A stretch of 64,000 nt of DNA from Acorus gramineus (Eukaryota; Streptophyta; Magnoliopsida; Acorales; Acoraceae). Positions 10,447 through 19,997 of this stretch are shown piece after piece. The notes beneath the pieces were generated by a model that saw nothing but the letters and a program-made list of their open reading frames with translations, searched no databases and had not been told where the DNA came from. Position numbers and translations under genes: made by a program. Where the stretch lies: positions 1,566,057-1,630,056 of the forward strand of contig JAUJYN010000030.1 in the NCBI GenBank assembly GCA_030737835.1, given 5' to 3'. Positions within the stretch are counted from its first letter, which is position 1. Each line of letters starts with the position of its first letter.

Positions 10447-12525
10447 TGTTATATATGTGTCACTTTTAGCCTGCTGGTAACCGTTGGAGCGTTCTGGCAG
10501 TTTTTCATTTTTTTCGGTTTTTCGATCGGAATCGCTAAAATTTTGGATTGTTAGCTATCATCCTGAGTTAGAGGACTCCGATTGGAAATCTAACTGCATA
10601 TTTAGTGTCCTGGTGCCATTTTAGGCCTCTCACAAAAATTTTATCGAATTCCGGTAACGTTTCTGAAATTTCACAGTTTCGGGGCGTATCCGGGTTTTTT
10701 AAGTGACTTGCTATCCGGGTGCGTGGGCTGAGGCGCGGCGGCGCATCCGAGGGCGGGTGGTCGTACGGGTGGTTGCCGGGGTTACGGGAGTGAGTCGGGG
10801 TGCTCGGGCTAGCGTGCGTACGGGTCATATGTACGTTTGCCCTAGTGTTGGGTATTTATTTGTGTAGCTTGGTATATTTTGTAGTGTTTTTGGGTTTACT
10901 CACCAAGTTACTACCATGTCTTGCAGATCTTGACGGACGGTCGCGCGACGACCCCTTTTCTGGTGAGTGGGACAATCCAACCCAGTCGGGAGGCGCTATA
11001 CGCACTTGGGCGTGTACCGTCCTCCCCTGGGGCACCATGGATTTATATTAACTGTTGTAATGTATAATTCATGAGATTCATGATTAAATTTAGTATGCAT
11101 GCTACCCTAGACTTGTATGTTAGGGACTTGCACCCTTAGGATTATGTGTAAGAGCCATGCACCATGTTCCCATGCTAGGAAGCCTCGGCCTATGCATGCG
11201 TCCTATTAGTTTGATTATTAAATTAAATGCTAGCATGCCTTGTATAATATTATAGGGAGGGGCCTTGCGAGGTCAACATTGAGACCCGGGCTAGGGTGCT
11301 CCGTGTTCCTTGTTTGGTTGTCGGGATGTCCTGTATCGGGACCTCATGCTGCCCTCCCAAGGTTTCTTGTCCCATTAATATTATAACTCTTGTTGGTAAT
11401 TAATATGACATTCTTGTTAGTAGTTGTCATCATGTATTCCCCGCATCTTGGTTATGCGCGCTGGTGGAATTCTAAAAGAATTCAAGACATTAGAGTTGTA
11501 GAGATGTGCTGTCAGCGGATCCGAGTGGATCATATGCGATGGATAGGCTGTTCTGTTCCCTTCGTTGGATCCGTGTAGAGACTACCCCGGCGTTGGAAAG
11601 GTCGTCCCGTGCAGGGGCTCCCATCAGTAGGCGCCTCCTGATTTGGTAGAAGGACTGTGCTGAATGTGGGAGTGGCCAAACGACCTACGGAGTGGGGAGA
11701 GACTATCGGTGGACCAAGGGTGACCAACAGCCTAGTCAGTCCCAAGAGCCTAGGTCACCTATTGGAGGGTGAGGGTGAGGGTATGGTGGGCCGGCGATGT
11801 GGCGACCCACTAGATTGTGTAAGGATGATTATCAGCCAATTAAGTCCCAACATCCTTGGTCACCTCGCGAGGGTGAGGGTGAGGGTGAGGGTGTAGTGGG
11901 TTGGCGGTAGCGACACGCTGGTTTTGTGTATTTAGTCCCAATATCCTTGGTCACCCATTGGGAGGTGAGGGTGAGGGTGTAGTGGGTTGGCGGTAGCGAC
12001 CCACTGGATTGCGGAGTTGCTGCCATTTTGTGGCTTGAGTAATGTGATTGTGGATTAATTATATCTGGTTGTGGTTAATATAAGCTGTGATGCATGGGTT
12101 GTGCTGTTCACTGAGCGTGTGGCTCACCCCTCGCATAATATTTTTCTCAGTGTCATCTGAGTCGGATCTGGAGACTTCATCAGTAGCGGAGTAGCGCCAC
12201 GTCCCGCGAGTATCAGAGGCTATCAGCATCCCTTTTGCTTGTATGTATTATATTCCGTGCTTGGGCACGTGTTTGTGTATTATTGGATGTCTTTGTATAT
12301 ATTGGCTCTCACAGGACAGTTGATTATGTATCGAGTCTGTAATATGTTTTTGGATTACAGATTCAGTCTTTTAGCTTCCGCATTTGGTGTATATATTATG
12401 TCAGCCCTGCTTTTATCTGTGTAGTCATTTTTAGCTGTTGTGTGAGTATGTTATTGAACTCCTGTTTACTGATATCATATATACACTTGCCGCGTCCCGG
12501 GGTCGGCCGGCCCTGGGGCGTGACA
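10447..12525 (+). repeat. Tek-2 5' LTR with 1.3-kb internal deletion
   Basis: It starts TGTTATATATGTGTCAC and ends GGGGCGTGACA, and is 2079 bp against 3374 bp for its partner. The missing part corresponds to about 15688-16976 of the 3' LTR: the TATA-like box, start region, leader palindrome, donor site and GC-rich block. The join is at 10710-10716. Elsewhere the two LTRs are nearly identical, which indicates a recent insertion. Because both LTRs are copied from one template, the deletion must postdate insertion (or reflect later exchange). Confidence 0.92.
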
Positions 12526-12529
12526 AAAG

Positions 12530-12543
12530 TTGGTATCAGAGCC
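12530..12543 (+). other. Tek-2 primer-binding site (initiator tRNA-Met)
   Basis: TTGGTATCAGAGCC lies four bases after the LTR end and is the standard site complementary to the 3' end of plant initiator tRNA-Met. Confidence 0.93.
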
Positions 12544-12626
12544 TGGTCCTGTCAGAGCCAATGGTCTTCTTTTCGTAGAGATGAGTCCTAGGATTTCTAT
12601 ATGTGTATTCTGCTTAGGTTGCTGAT

Positions 12627-14078
12627 ATGCCTCCTCGCAGAGGACGGCGCGGACATCGTCCCTCTCGACCTTTGGAGGTTTCCCTACTAGAGGCGAGGAT
12701 GCTACTGGAGAGTCCACGGCTGTGAGGCCAGGATCGGCGCAGGAGCCTCCCGCATGGGAACGTGCGTTCGCTCGGTTAGCGGATTTAGTGGAGACTCAGA
12801 CCAGGGCACTGGAGGCCCAGACCAGAGTGTTGGTAGAGCAGGCGCGGGAGATCCAGGAGCTGAGGGCGGCCCGTGATGCAGTTCCACAGGTCCCCTTGGT
12901 GGCAGATCCGCCTGCGGTACCCGAAGTACCCCCAATTCCCGTGGCGATTCCAGCGGTGAGAGTTCAGGATCCCCTGGCGAGGGAGGTGGGGCTAGAGGCT
13001 GCAGCGCGGGTGCAGCAGAGTGGCCTCGCAGCTTTTCTAAAGCTCCATCCTCCCGAGTTCTATGGCCAGTCGGCGGATTCCCTTGCCCCAGAGCGATGGT
13101 TGATGGAGGTGGAGGTGATCTTCTCGACCATGCTTTGCACGGATGGCCAGCGAGTCTCCCTTGCCACCTTCATGCTGAAGGGTAGCGCTGCCGACTGGTG
13201 GGCTACCCGAGTGGTGGACATACCCGAGGGATTGGAGCAGCTTTCATGGGCAGGATTCCGGAGGTATTTCCTGGAGGAGTACTTTCCGTTCTCGACGCGG
13301 CAGATCGTGATGCAGGAGTTTGAGCGGTTGACGCAGGGCTCTATGTCTGTCGCCGATTACTCCACGCGCTTCACGAGGCTATCCAGATTCGCTCCAGCCT
13401 TGGTGATGGATGAAGAGGCGAGGTGCCGCCGTTTCGAGCTTGGTCTCTGCAGCGCCATCGGGTGCATGTCTCCTCCCAGGCTTTCTCGAGGTTCTCGGAC
13501 TTGGTGTCTCGGGCGAAGACAGTCGAGCGGGACCTCGGGATCCTCGTGAGGGTTCCGACCCTATCTGCAGATCAGGGTCCTTTTGGGAGTCGGGACCAGG
13601 GGCAGCGCAAGAGGAAGAGGCCCCACTTTGATCAGTTAGCGGCTGCCTCTCCTCCAGCTGATGTGGTGCCAGAGTGGGATCCACACCCATTGCGGCAGTG
13701 CCCATCCAGTCCATGCAGCCGGAGAGGCGGCGCTGTTTCCATTGTCAGCGCATCGGGCATATCAGATACAATTGCCCTGATGCTGGCCGACCCCGAGTGC
13801 TACCTCAGCAGCCGCAGTTCTTACAGCAGCAGCTTCCGCGTCAGCAGCAGCCACAGGATGGTCGAGTTGACCAGTGGAGGCAGCCAGTGCAGCCGGCGAG
13901 GCGTGCCCCTGCTCCTCAGCCGCAGTTCGTTCAGGGCAGAGTTGCAGCTCTTTTGGTCGAGGAGGCGCAGGTTCCGGGCGTCATGATTCGAGGTAATGTT
14001 TTGTTTTCCCAGCTCCCTATGAATATATGTGTGTTGATTGCGGTTAAGTGTGTGTGTGATGTCTCGTTGAGCGGGTAA
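12627..14078 (+). pseudogene. Tek-2 gag, frameshifted
   Basis: Gag opens with ATG at 12627 (MPPRRGRRG), about 85 bp after the primer site, as in Tek-3. A 4-bp deletion near 12690 relative to Tek-1 shifts the frame to an early TGA. The main body is open from 12722 to 13549 (capsid part; AADWWATRVVDIPEG). A one-base loss near 13445 and another shift near 13680 break the rest. The zinc knuckle CFHCQRIGHIRYNC is intact. After EEAQVPGVMIRGN the frame leaves gag for a novel short tail instead of entering protease, at the same place as in Tek-3. Confidence 0.85.
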
Positions 14079-14089
14079 GGAGTGTGGTT

Positions 14090-14860
14090 GTTCGAGTTAA
14101 AGAGGCCGGGTTGTAGCCGTCCTGGCAGGAGGCTCTCATTCGTAGGTACCGCCGATGCAGTCGGAGGGGTACTGATCGTGGGAGTATGCCAGGTAGGGGC
14201 TAACCCGAAATGGATTAATGGATGATGTCGCGAGCGTGGAATCGTTCTCCCCTTCGTTGGACCCGAGTAGGGACTCCTCAGCGTTAGAGAGGCCTTCCTG
14301 ACAGAGGGCTCCCATCAGTAGGCACCTCCTGATTTGGTTTCGGACTGTGCTGAATTGTGGGAGCGAACCAGGCGGCCTACGGGTTGGAGGAGAGGCTACC
14401 GGTGGACCAGGGGTGAAGAGCAGTCTAAGACTCTCCCAAAGTCCCAATATGTCTCCTGATGGGAGTGAGGGTGTGGATGAGGCGAAGACGGGTCGCTTGT
14501 GACCCAATTGTTGTTCGACCATTCCCGATGATGTTGGGTCCGGTCTTGAGATTGAGGTTGAAGGATATCGGTGGGTGATTGTCTAGATGTGGATCATCCG
14601 GTGAGATTGGTAACGTTCTTTAAGAGTGATGTCTTCTTCTAGTGTTCCTTTTCTGGTTTAAGGGGCCGTGTGAGGTCAGCGTTGAGACCCGAGCTAGGGT
14701 ACTTCGTGTTCCTTGTTTGGTTGTCGGGGTATCCTATATTGGGACCTCATGTGCTCTCCCAAGGTTTCTTTTCCCAGTCAAGGGATACCCTGGAAGCATC
14801 AGCTGGTGATGGATCAGTGCGAGTTTGGTTGGAGGTTAAGGCCTTTTGGGCTGAATGATT
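14090..14860 (+). repeat. captured LTR-like segment inside Tek-2
   Basis: No pol is present here. Instead there is non-coding sequence that resembles the 3' half of the family A and B LTRs: GGCGGCCTACGG, GGTGGACCAGGGGTG, GGGAGTGAGGGTG and TTCCTTGTTTGGTTGTCGG (14709-14727). The same segment, in the same place, is found in Tek-3 (about 47600-48330, reverse). It was therefore acquired once in a shared ancestor. Confidence 0.75.
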
Positions 14861-14864
14861 TCTG

Positions 14865-15385
14865 GTGAAGGCATATCTGTGGACCCGGGCAAAACGCGTC
14901 GCGTCAAATTGGCGTCGACCGTCGAACCCCGCAGGGATTCGGAGCTTCCCAAGTTTGGCGGGTTATTGCAGGAAGCTTGACGAGGGATTCTCGAAGATAG
15001 CTGTTCCTCTTAACCGCCTTACTCGGAAGGATGTCCGGTTCGAGTGGTCCCCTTCTTGCGAGGAGAGCTTCCTGGAGTTTAATCGGAGCTCACTCAGCGC
15101 CAATTCTTACCCTTCCGTCTTGGAGGGGTGGGTTCGCAGTTGGGTAAGGGTGTGTCCACGATCCTGCTCACGTCATCCCGTTCGAGCCGCTCGTCTCTGA
15201 GCCGGACAGTCATTCGTGGAGCAGTCGATTGTGATCATGGACCGCCGCGTGAGGAGGCTCTGCACCAAGACCGTCCAGTTGGTCGAGGTGCGATGGCAGC
15301 ACCGTTCCGGTGTCGAGGACACTTGGGAGCTCAAGGATGCCAGGTGTGACGCGTATCCGCATCTTTTCCCTCCTAGATGTTTTTG
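14865..15385 (+). pseudogene. Tek-2 pol remnant: RT/RNase H fragment joined to integrase tail
   Basis: The fragment [16 protein letters not shown] ... [21 protein letters not shown] matches the stretch between RT and RNase H in Tek-1. It then jumps, near 15130-15160, from the first RNase H residues directly to the integrase tail (TKTVQLVEVRWQHRSGVEDTWELKDA). All of RNase H after its start, the zinc finger and the integrase core are missing. Tek-3 has the same jump. It encodes no usable enzyme. Confidence 0.85.
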
Positions 15386-15408
15386 CATATTTTGAGGACA
15401 AAATTTCC

Positions 15409-15422
15409 TAAGGGGGGAAGAA
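15409..15422 (+). other. Tek-2 polypurine tract
   Basis: AAGGGGGGAAGAA stands directly before the 3' LTR; it is identical in the other Tek elements. Confidence 0.9.
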
Positions 15423-15685
15423 TGTTATATATGTGACACTTTTAGCCTGCTAGTAACCGTTGGAGCGTTCTGGCAGTTTTTCTTTTTTTCGGTTTTCGAT
15501 CGGAACCGCTAATTTTGGACTGTTAGCTATCGTCCTGAGTTAGAGGACTCCGATTGGAAATCTAACTGCATATTTGGTGTCCTGGTGCCATTTTAGGCCT
15601 CTCACAAAAATTTCATCGAATTCCGGTAACGTTTCTGAAATTTCACAGTTCCGGGGCGTATCCGGGTATTTTAAGTGACTTGCTA

Positions 15686-15693
15686 TATAAGTG
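15686..15693 (+). promoter_or_regulatory. TATA-like box of Tek-2 3' LTR
   Basis: TATATAAG is about 27 bp upstream of ACTATTCATC, a motif kept in all family A LTRs here. The spacing suits a transcription start at that motif. Similar boxes occur in Tek-3 (TATATAAA, minus, 46744-46751 and 53012-53019). Confidence 0.55.
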
Positions 15694-15817
15694 AGATCTA
15701 AAATTTGGTTGCCACTATTCATCATCCCTACCAAATGAAATCTCTCTCTCCCCTCTCTCCTTTTCTTTGATTTGAGCCCCTTAGAGCCCTCAAAGCTTAA
15801 AACCTAAAGCATAGGAA

Positions 15818-15842
15818 GTGTAGATCGGGTCCCGATCTACAC
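15818..15842 (+). other. 25-nt leader palindrome
   Basis: GTGTAGATCGGG, one base, then its exact complement. The same palindrome is present at 29556-29580, 46594-46618, 52862-52886 and 61251-61275, with only the central base changing. It lies about 100 nt after the inferred start of the RNA. Confidence 0.95.
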
Positions 15843-16007
15843 CCCGGTGGTTTCAAATTCGAATTCCGGTTAGTTTTGCCCCTTCTCCCCCTCCCTTTTC
15901 TCCTTGATTTGGGCCAATTCGAGGGCCAAGGAAGATCCCGGCGTTGGAGGCCTTTGGGGAAAGGTTTCGGTGCGCGGAGAGCAACCGAACATCTCTTCCT
16001 CCCCTTG

Positions 16008-17190
16008 GTAAGCCCTTTTTCCTCTCTTTTCATGCTTAGATGTATGATAGGAAGGTGGTTTTGGGGTTGCGTGGCTGTCGGAGGTGGTTGGGGGCGGTCG
16101 GAGGCCGTCGGAGGCCGATGGATGGGTGGTGGAGGTGCTCGGGCATGGGGGTTGCAGTCCCGGGCAGCAAGCGGCACAGGCAGCGCTCAGGCAGGCGCAG
16201 CCAAAGAGCAGCGGCAGGGCGTGCGCGCGGACATGCGCGCGGGCGTGCGCTCTGGTTGGCGCTGGGCGTGCTGGGCGCGCTGGGTAGGCAGGCAGGGCTA
16301 GCTGCCCCGGGTAGGCTGGGAGCAGGCGCACCAGTTTACCGGGCGCGCGCGCGGGTGTGCGCTCGGGGGGTGCAGGGGGAGGCATGCGGGTAGGATTGGC
16401 TGGGCTGTGCGCGCTGGCAGGCCGGGCTGGCAGGCTGGGCGCGCAGGCGTGCAGGGCAGGCGGTGCTCGGGCATCAGCGGTGCTCGGGCCACTCGGCGAT
16501 GCACGCAGGAGGCAGCGCGGGCAGCAGCGAGGAGAGGCTGGTAGGCGCACTGGGCGCGTGCTGCCAGGCGCGCTGGGTGCGTGTTGCGGGGCATGCGCGT
16601 GGGCGCTGAGTGAGGGTCCCGGGTACTGGGCGCTGAGCGCTGGGAGCTGGTCGCGGGTGCTGAGCGCTGGGCGCTGGGCGCCGCAGAGGAGCATGCGCGG
16701 GGGGCGCTGGGCAGAGGCGCAGGCGTGCGCGCGGTGAGGAGGGCAGTGGGTGCGAGCTGGAGGTGCGCGCGTGGTACGCGCGGGGCGAGGCTGGTGGTGC
16801 GAGCAGAGTGCGCGCGGAGCGGGGTTGGAGGTGTGCGCGGGGTGTGCGGTGTGCTCGCGGGTCAGCGCGGGGCGTACGGGGTGCGCGCGGGCTGCTGCGG
16901 CGGGGCGCAGTGGGCGCGCGGTGCCCCGCGTGGCTTGGCTGCGGGTCCAGGCGTGCGGGCAGGGGCCCGGCGGTGCGCCTGGGTGCGTGGGCTGAGGCGC
17001 GGCAGCGCATCCGAGGGCGGGTGGCCGTGCGGGTGGTTGCCGTGGGTTCGGGAGTGAGTCGGGGTGCTCGGGCTAGCGTGCGTACGGGTCGTATGTACGT
17101 TTGCCCGAGTGTTGGGTATTTATTTGTGTAGCTTGGTATATTTTGTAGTGATTCTGGGTTTACTCACCAAGTTACTACCCTGTCTTGTAG
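16008..17190 (+). other. putative leader intron of Tek-2 3' LTR
   Basis: Donor CTTGGTAAGC (GT at 16008) and acceptor CTGTCTTGTAG (ending 17190) enclose 1183 bp, mostly the GC-rich block. Flanking sequence is well conserved with the other LTRs; the inside varies greatly in length and repeats. Inferred, not shown by transcripts. Confidence 0.45.
16080..17060. repeat. GC-rich repeat block
   Basis: About 1 kb of very GC-rich sequence is made of short, imperfect repeats such as GCGCTGGGCGC and GTGCGCGCG. All frames stay open for long stretches on both strands because stop codons are rare at this composition. I regard those frames as non-coding. Equivalent blocks occur at 5340-5830, 21360-21960, 28260-29230, 45410-46360, 51700-52600 and 61490-62380. 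Confidence 0.85.
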
Positions 17191-18131
17191 ATCTTGACGG
17201 ACGGTCGCGCGACGACCCCTTTTCTGGTGAGTGGGACAATCCAACCCAGTCGGGAGGCGCTATACGCACTTGGGCGTGTACCGTCCTCCCCTGGGGCACC
17301 ATGGATTTATATTAACTATAGTAATGTATAATCCATGAGATTCATGATTAAATTTAATATGCATGCTACCCTAGACTTGTATGTTAGGGACTTACACCCT
17401 TAGGATTATGTGTAAGAGCCATGCACCATGTTCCCATGCTAGGAAGCCCCGGCCTATGCATGTGTCCTATTAGTTTGATTATTAAATTAAATGCGAGCAT
17501 GCCTTGTATAATATTATAGGGAGGGGCCTTGCGAGGTCAACATTGAGACCCGGGCTAGGGTGCTCCGTGTTCCTTGTTTGGTTGTCGGGATGTCCTGTAT
17601 CGGGACCTCATGCTGCCCTCCCAAGGTTTCTTGTCCCATTAATATTATAACTCTTGTTGGTAATTAATATGACATTCTTGTTAGTAGTTGTCATTATGTA
17701 TTCCCCGCATCTTGGTTATGCGCGCTGGAGGAATTCTAAAAGAATTCAAGACATTAGAGTTGTAGAGATGTGCTGTCAGCGGATCCGAGTGGATCATATG
17801 CGATGGATAGGCTGTTCTGTTCCCTTCGTTGGATCCGTGTAGAGACTACCCCGGCGTTGGAAAGGTCGTCCCGTGCAGGGGCTCCCATCAGTAGGCGCCT
17901 CCTGATTTGGTAGAAGGACTGTGCTGAATGTGGGAGTGGCCAAACGACCTACGGAGTGGGGAGAGACTATCGGTGGACCAAGGGTGACCAACAGCCTAGT
18001 CAGTCCCAAGAGCCTAGGTCACCTATTGGAGGGTGAGGGTGAGGGTATGGTGGCCCGACGATGTGGCGACCCACTGGATTGTGTAAGGATGATTATCAAC
18101 CTGTTAAGTCCCAACATCCTTGGTCACCTAT

Positions 18132-18134
<3 letters not shown>

Positions 18135-18161
<27 letters not shown>
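18135..18161 (+). repeat. GTGAGGG array with G-quadruplex potential
   Basis: Five GGG runs are each separated by exactly three bases (TGA) on the sense strand of the LTR. This meets the usual pattern for a G-quadruplex. Related arrays occur at about 11869-11890 and, on the minus (sense) strand of Tek-1, at 4500-4520. Confidence 0.85.
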
Positions 18162-18164
<3 letters not shown>

Positions 18165-18796
18165 AGTGGGTTGGCGGTAGCGACATGCTGGTTTTGTGTA
18201 TTTAGTCCCAATATCCTTGGTCACCCATTGGGAGGTGAGGGTGAGGGTGTAGTGGGTTGGCGGTAGCGACCCACTGGATTGCGGAGTTGCTGCCATTTTG
18301 TGGCTTGAGTAATGTGATTGTGGATTAATTATATCTGGTTGTGGTTAATATAAGCTGTGATGCATGGGTTGTGCTGTTCACTGAGCGTGTGGCTCACCCC
18401 TCGCATAATATTTTTCTCTAGTGTCATCTGAGTCGGATCTGGAGACTTCATCAGTAGCGGAGTAGCGCCACGTCCCGCGAGTATCAGAGGCTATCAGCAT
18501 TCCTTTTGCTTGTATGTATTATATTCCGTGCTTGGGCACGTGTTTCTATATTATATGGATGTCTTTGTATATATTGGCTCTCACAGGACAGTTGATTATG
18601 TATCGAGTCTGTAATATGTTTTTGGATTACAGATTCAGTCTTTTAGCTTCCGCATTTGGTGTATATGTTATGTCAGCCCTGCTTTAATCTGTGTAGTCAT
18701 TTTTAGCTGTTGTGTGAGTACGTTATTGAACTCCTGTTTACTGATATCATATATACACTTACCGCGTCCCGGGGTCGGCCGGCCCTAGGCGTGACA

Positions 18797-18801
18797 GGCA
18801 C
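18797..18801. repeat. target duplication GGCAC, right copy (Tek-2)
   Basis: Identical to 10442-10446 and directly follows the terminal CA of the Tek-2 3' LTR. Confidence 0.95.
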
Positions 18802-19877
18802 TGCCGCAATGGGTGCTGGACCTCGCGCTGGCACCACATCTACTGGAGGAGAGGCAGCCACTAACTGATCAAAGCGGGGCCTCTTCTTCTTGTGCTATCC
18901 CTGGTCCTGGCTCCTGGGAGGTCTCTGCTCTACCGAAGGGGTTGGAACCCTCACGAGGATCCCGAGGTCTCGCTCGACTGTCTTCGCCCGAGACACAAAG
19001 TCAGAGTACCTCATGAAAGCTTGGGAGGTAACATGCACCCGAATGGCGCTACTGAGACCAAGCTCAAAACGACGGCACCGCGTCTCCTCATCCATCACCA
19101 AGGTAGGGGCGAATCTGGAAAGCCTCATGAAGCGCGTGGAGTAGTCGCGAGAGACATGGAGCCCTGCGTCAGCTGCTCAAACTCCTGCATTACTATCTGG
19201 CACGTCGAGAACGGGAAGTAGTCCTCCAGGAAATACCTCCGGAATCCCGCCCATGAAAGCTGCTCCACTCCCTCCGGGATGTCCACCGATCGGGTAGCCC
19301 ACCAGTCGGCGGCGCTACCCTTCAGCATGAAGGTGGCCAGGGAGACTCGCTGGCGGTCGGTGCAATGCATGGTCGAGAAGATCGTGTCCACCTCCATCAA
19401 CCAACGCTCTGGGGCAAGGGGATCCGCCGTCTGACCATGAAACTCGGGAGGGTGGAGCTTCAGAAAGGCGCTGAGGCCACTCTGGTGCACTTGCGCTACA
19501 GCCTCTATCCCCACCTCCCTCTCCAGGGGATCCTGAACTCTCACCGCCGGAATCGCCACAGGGACTGGGGGTACGTCGGGTACCACAGGCGGATCTGCCA
19601 CCAAGGGGACTTGTGGAACTGCATCACGGGCCTCCCTCAGCTCCTGAATCTCTAGCGCCTACTCAGCCAATACTCTAGTCTGGGCCTCCAGTGCCCTCTT
19701 CTGAGTCTCCACCAAATCTGTTATCCGAGCGAACGCCCGCTCCCATGCAGGAGGCTCCCGTGCCGATCCTGGCCTCACAGCCGAGGACTCTCCAGTAGCA
19801 TCCTCGCCTCTGGCAGGTACGGAAACCTCCAAAGGTCGAGAGGGACCACGTCCGCACCGTCTTCTGCGAGGAGGCAT
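18802..19877 (-). pseudogene. Tek-1 gag, N-terminal and capsid part
   Basis: Gag starts at ATG 19877 (MPPRRRRCGRGPSRP), about 100 bp after the primer site. A TAG at 19659-19661 replaces a Gln codon. The same frame continues through the capsid part (LKLHPPEFHGQTADPLAPERW, SAADWWATRSVDIPEG). A single-base loss near 19155 shifts the frame; the next piece (FAPTLVMDEETRCRRFELG ... SRAKTVERDLGILV) ends in another stop at 18895. The Tek-2 insertion cuts the gene at 18802, and the rest is at 10143-10441. The homologous Gag in Tek-3 is intact and serves as guide. Confidence 0.88.
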
Positions 19878-19979
19878 ATCAGCAACCTAAGAAAACCAGA
19901 CACTAGGATCAGAATACTCATATAGAAATCCTAGGACTCATCTCTATGAAAAAGAAAACAATTGGCTCTGATAGGACCA

Positions 19980-19993
19980 GGCTCTGATACCAA
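19980..19993 (-). other. Tek-1 primer-binding site (initiator tRNA-Met)
   Basis: On the minus strand TTGGTATCAGAGCC lies just after the end of the right LTR. It is the standard initiator tRNA-Met site. Confidence 0.92.
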
Positions 19994-19997
19994 CTTT

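Larger units (their letters stand above)
10447..18796 (+). mobile_element. Tek-2: gag-only (non-autonomous) Tekay relative
   Basis: This is a complete plus-strand element with LTRs at 10447-12525 and 15423-18796, a primer site at 12530, a broken gag, a captured LTR-like segment, a short RNase H fragment joined to the integrase tail, and a polypurine tract. The target duplication GGCAC is perfect. The internal region is only 2.9 kb. Reverse transcriptase and integrase core are absent, so it must have moved with enzymes supplied by relatives such as Tek-1. Tek-3 has the same internal breakpoints. It is the youngest layer of the nest. Confidence 0.92.
15423..18796 (+). repeat. Tek-2 3' LTR, full length (3374 bp)
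   Basis: It starts TGTTATATATGTGACAC and ends GGCGTGACA. In order it holds a TATA-like box (TATATAAG, 15686-15693), the conserved ACTATTCATC (about 15714), a leader palindrome (15818-15842), a donor site (16008), a GC-rich block (16080-17060), an acceptor (17190), a second donor-like GGTGAGT, GTGAGGG arrays (from about 18025) and a conserved 3' module (CTGAGCGTGTGGCTCACCCC). This is the reference copy for family A in the window. Confidence 0.93.

Noticed and set aside
11755..12010. Telomere-like repeats
   Set aside because: The unit is GTGAGGG, not the plant telomere TTTAGGG; it is an LTR microsatellite.
16474..17131. Overlapping Ala/Arg/Gly-rich frames in the Tek-2 3' LTR
   Set aside because: Same composition effect; frames differ between the LTR copies and are absent from the deleted 5' LTR.
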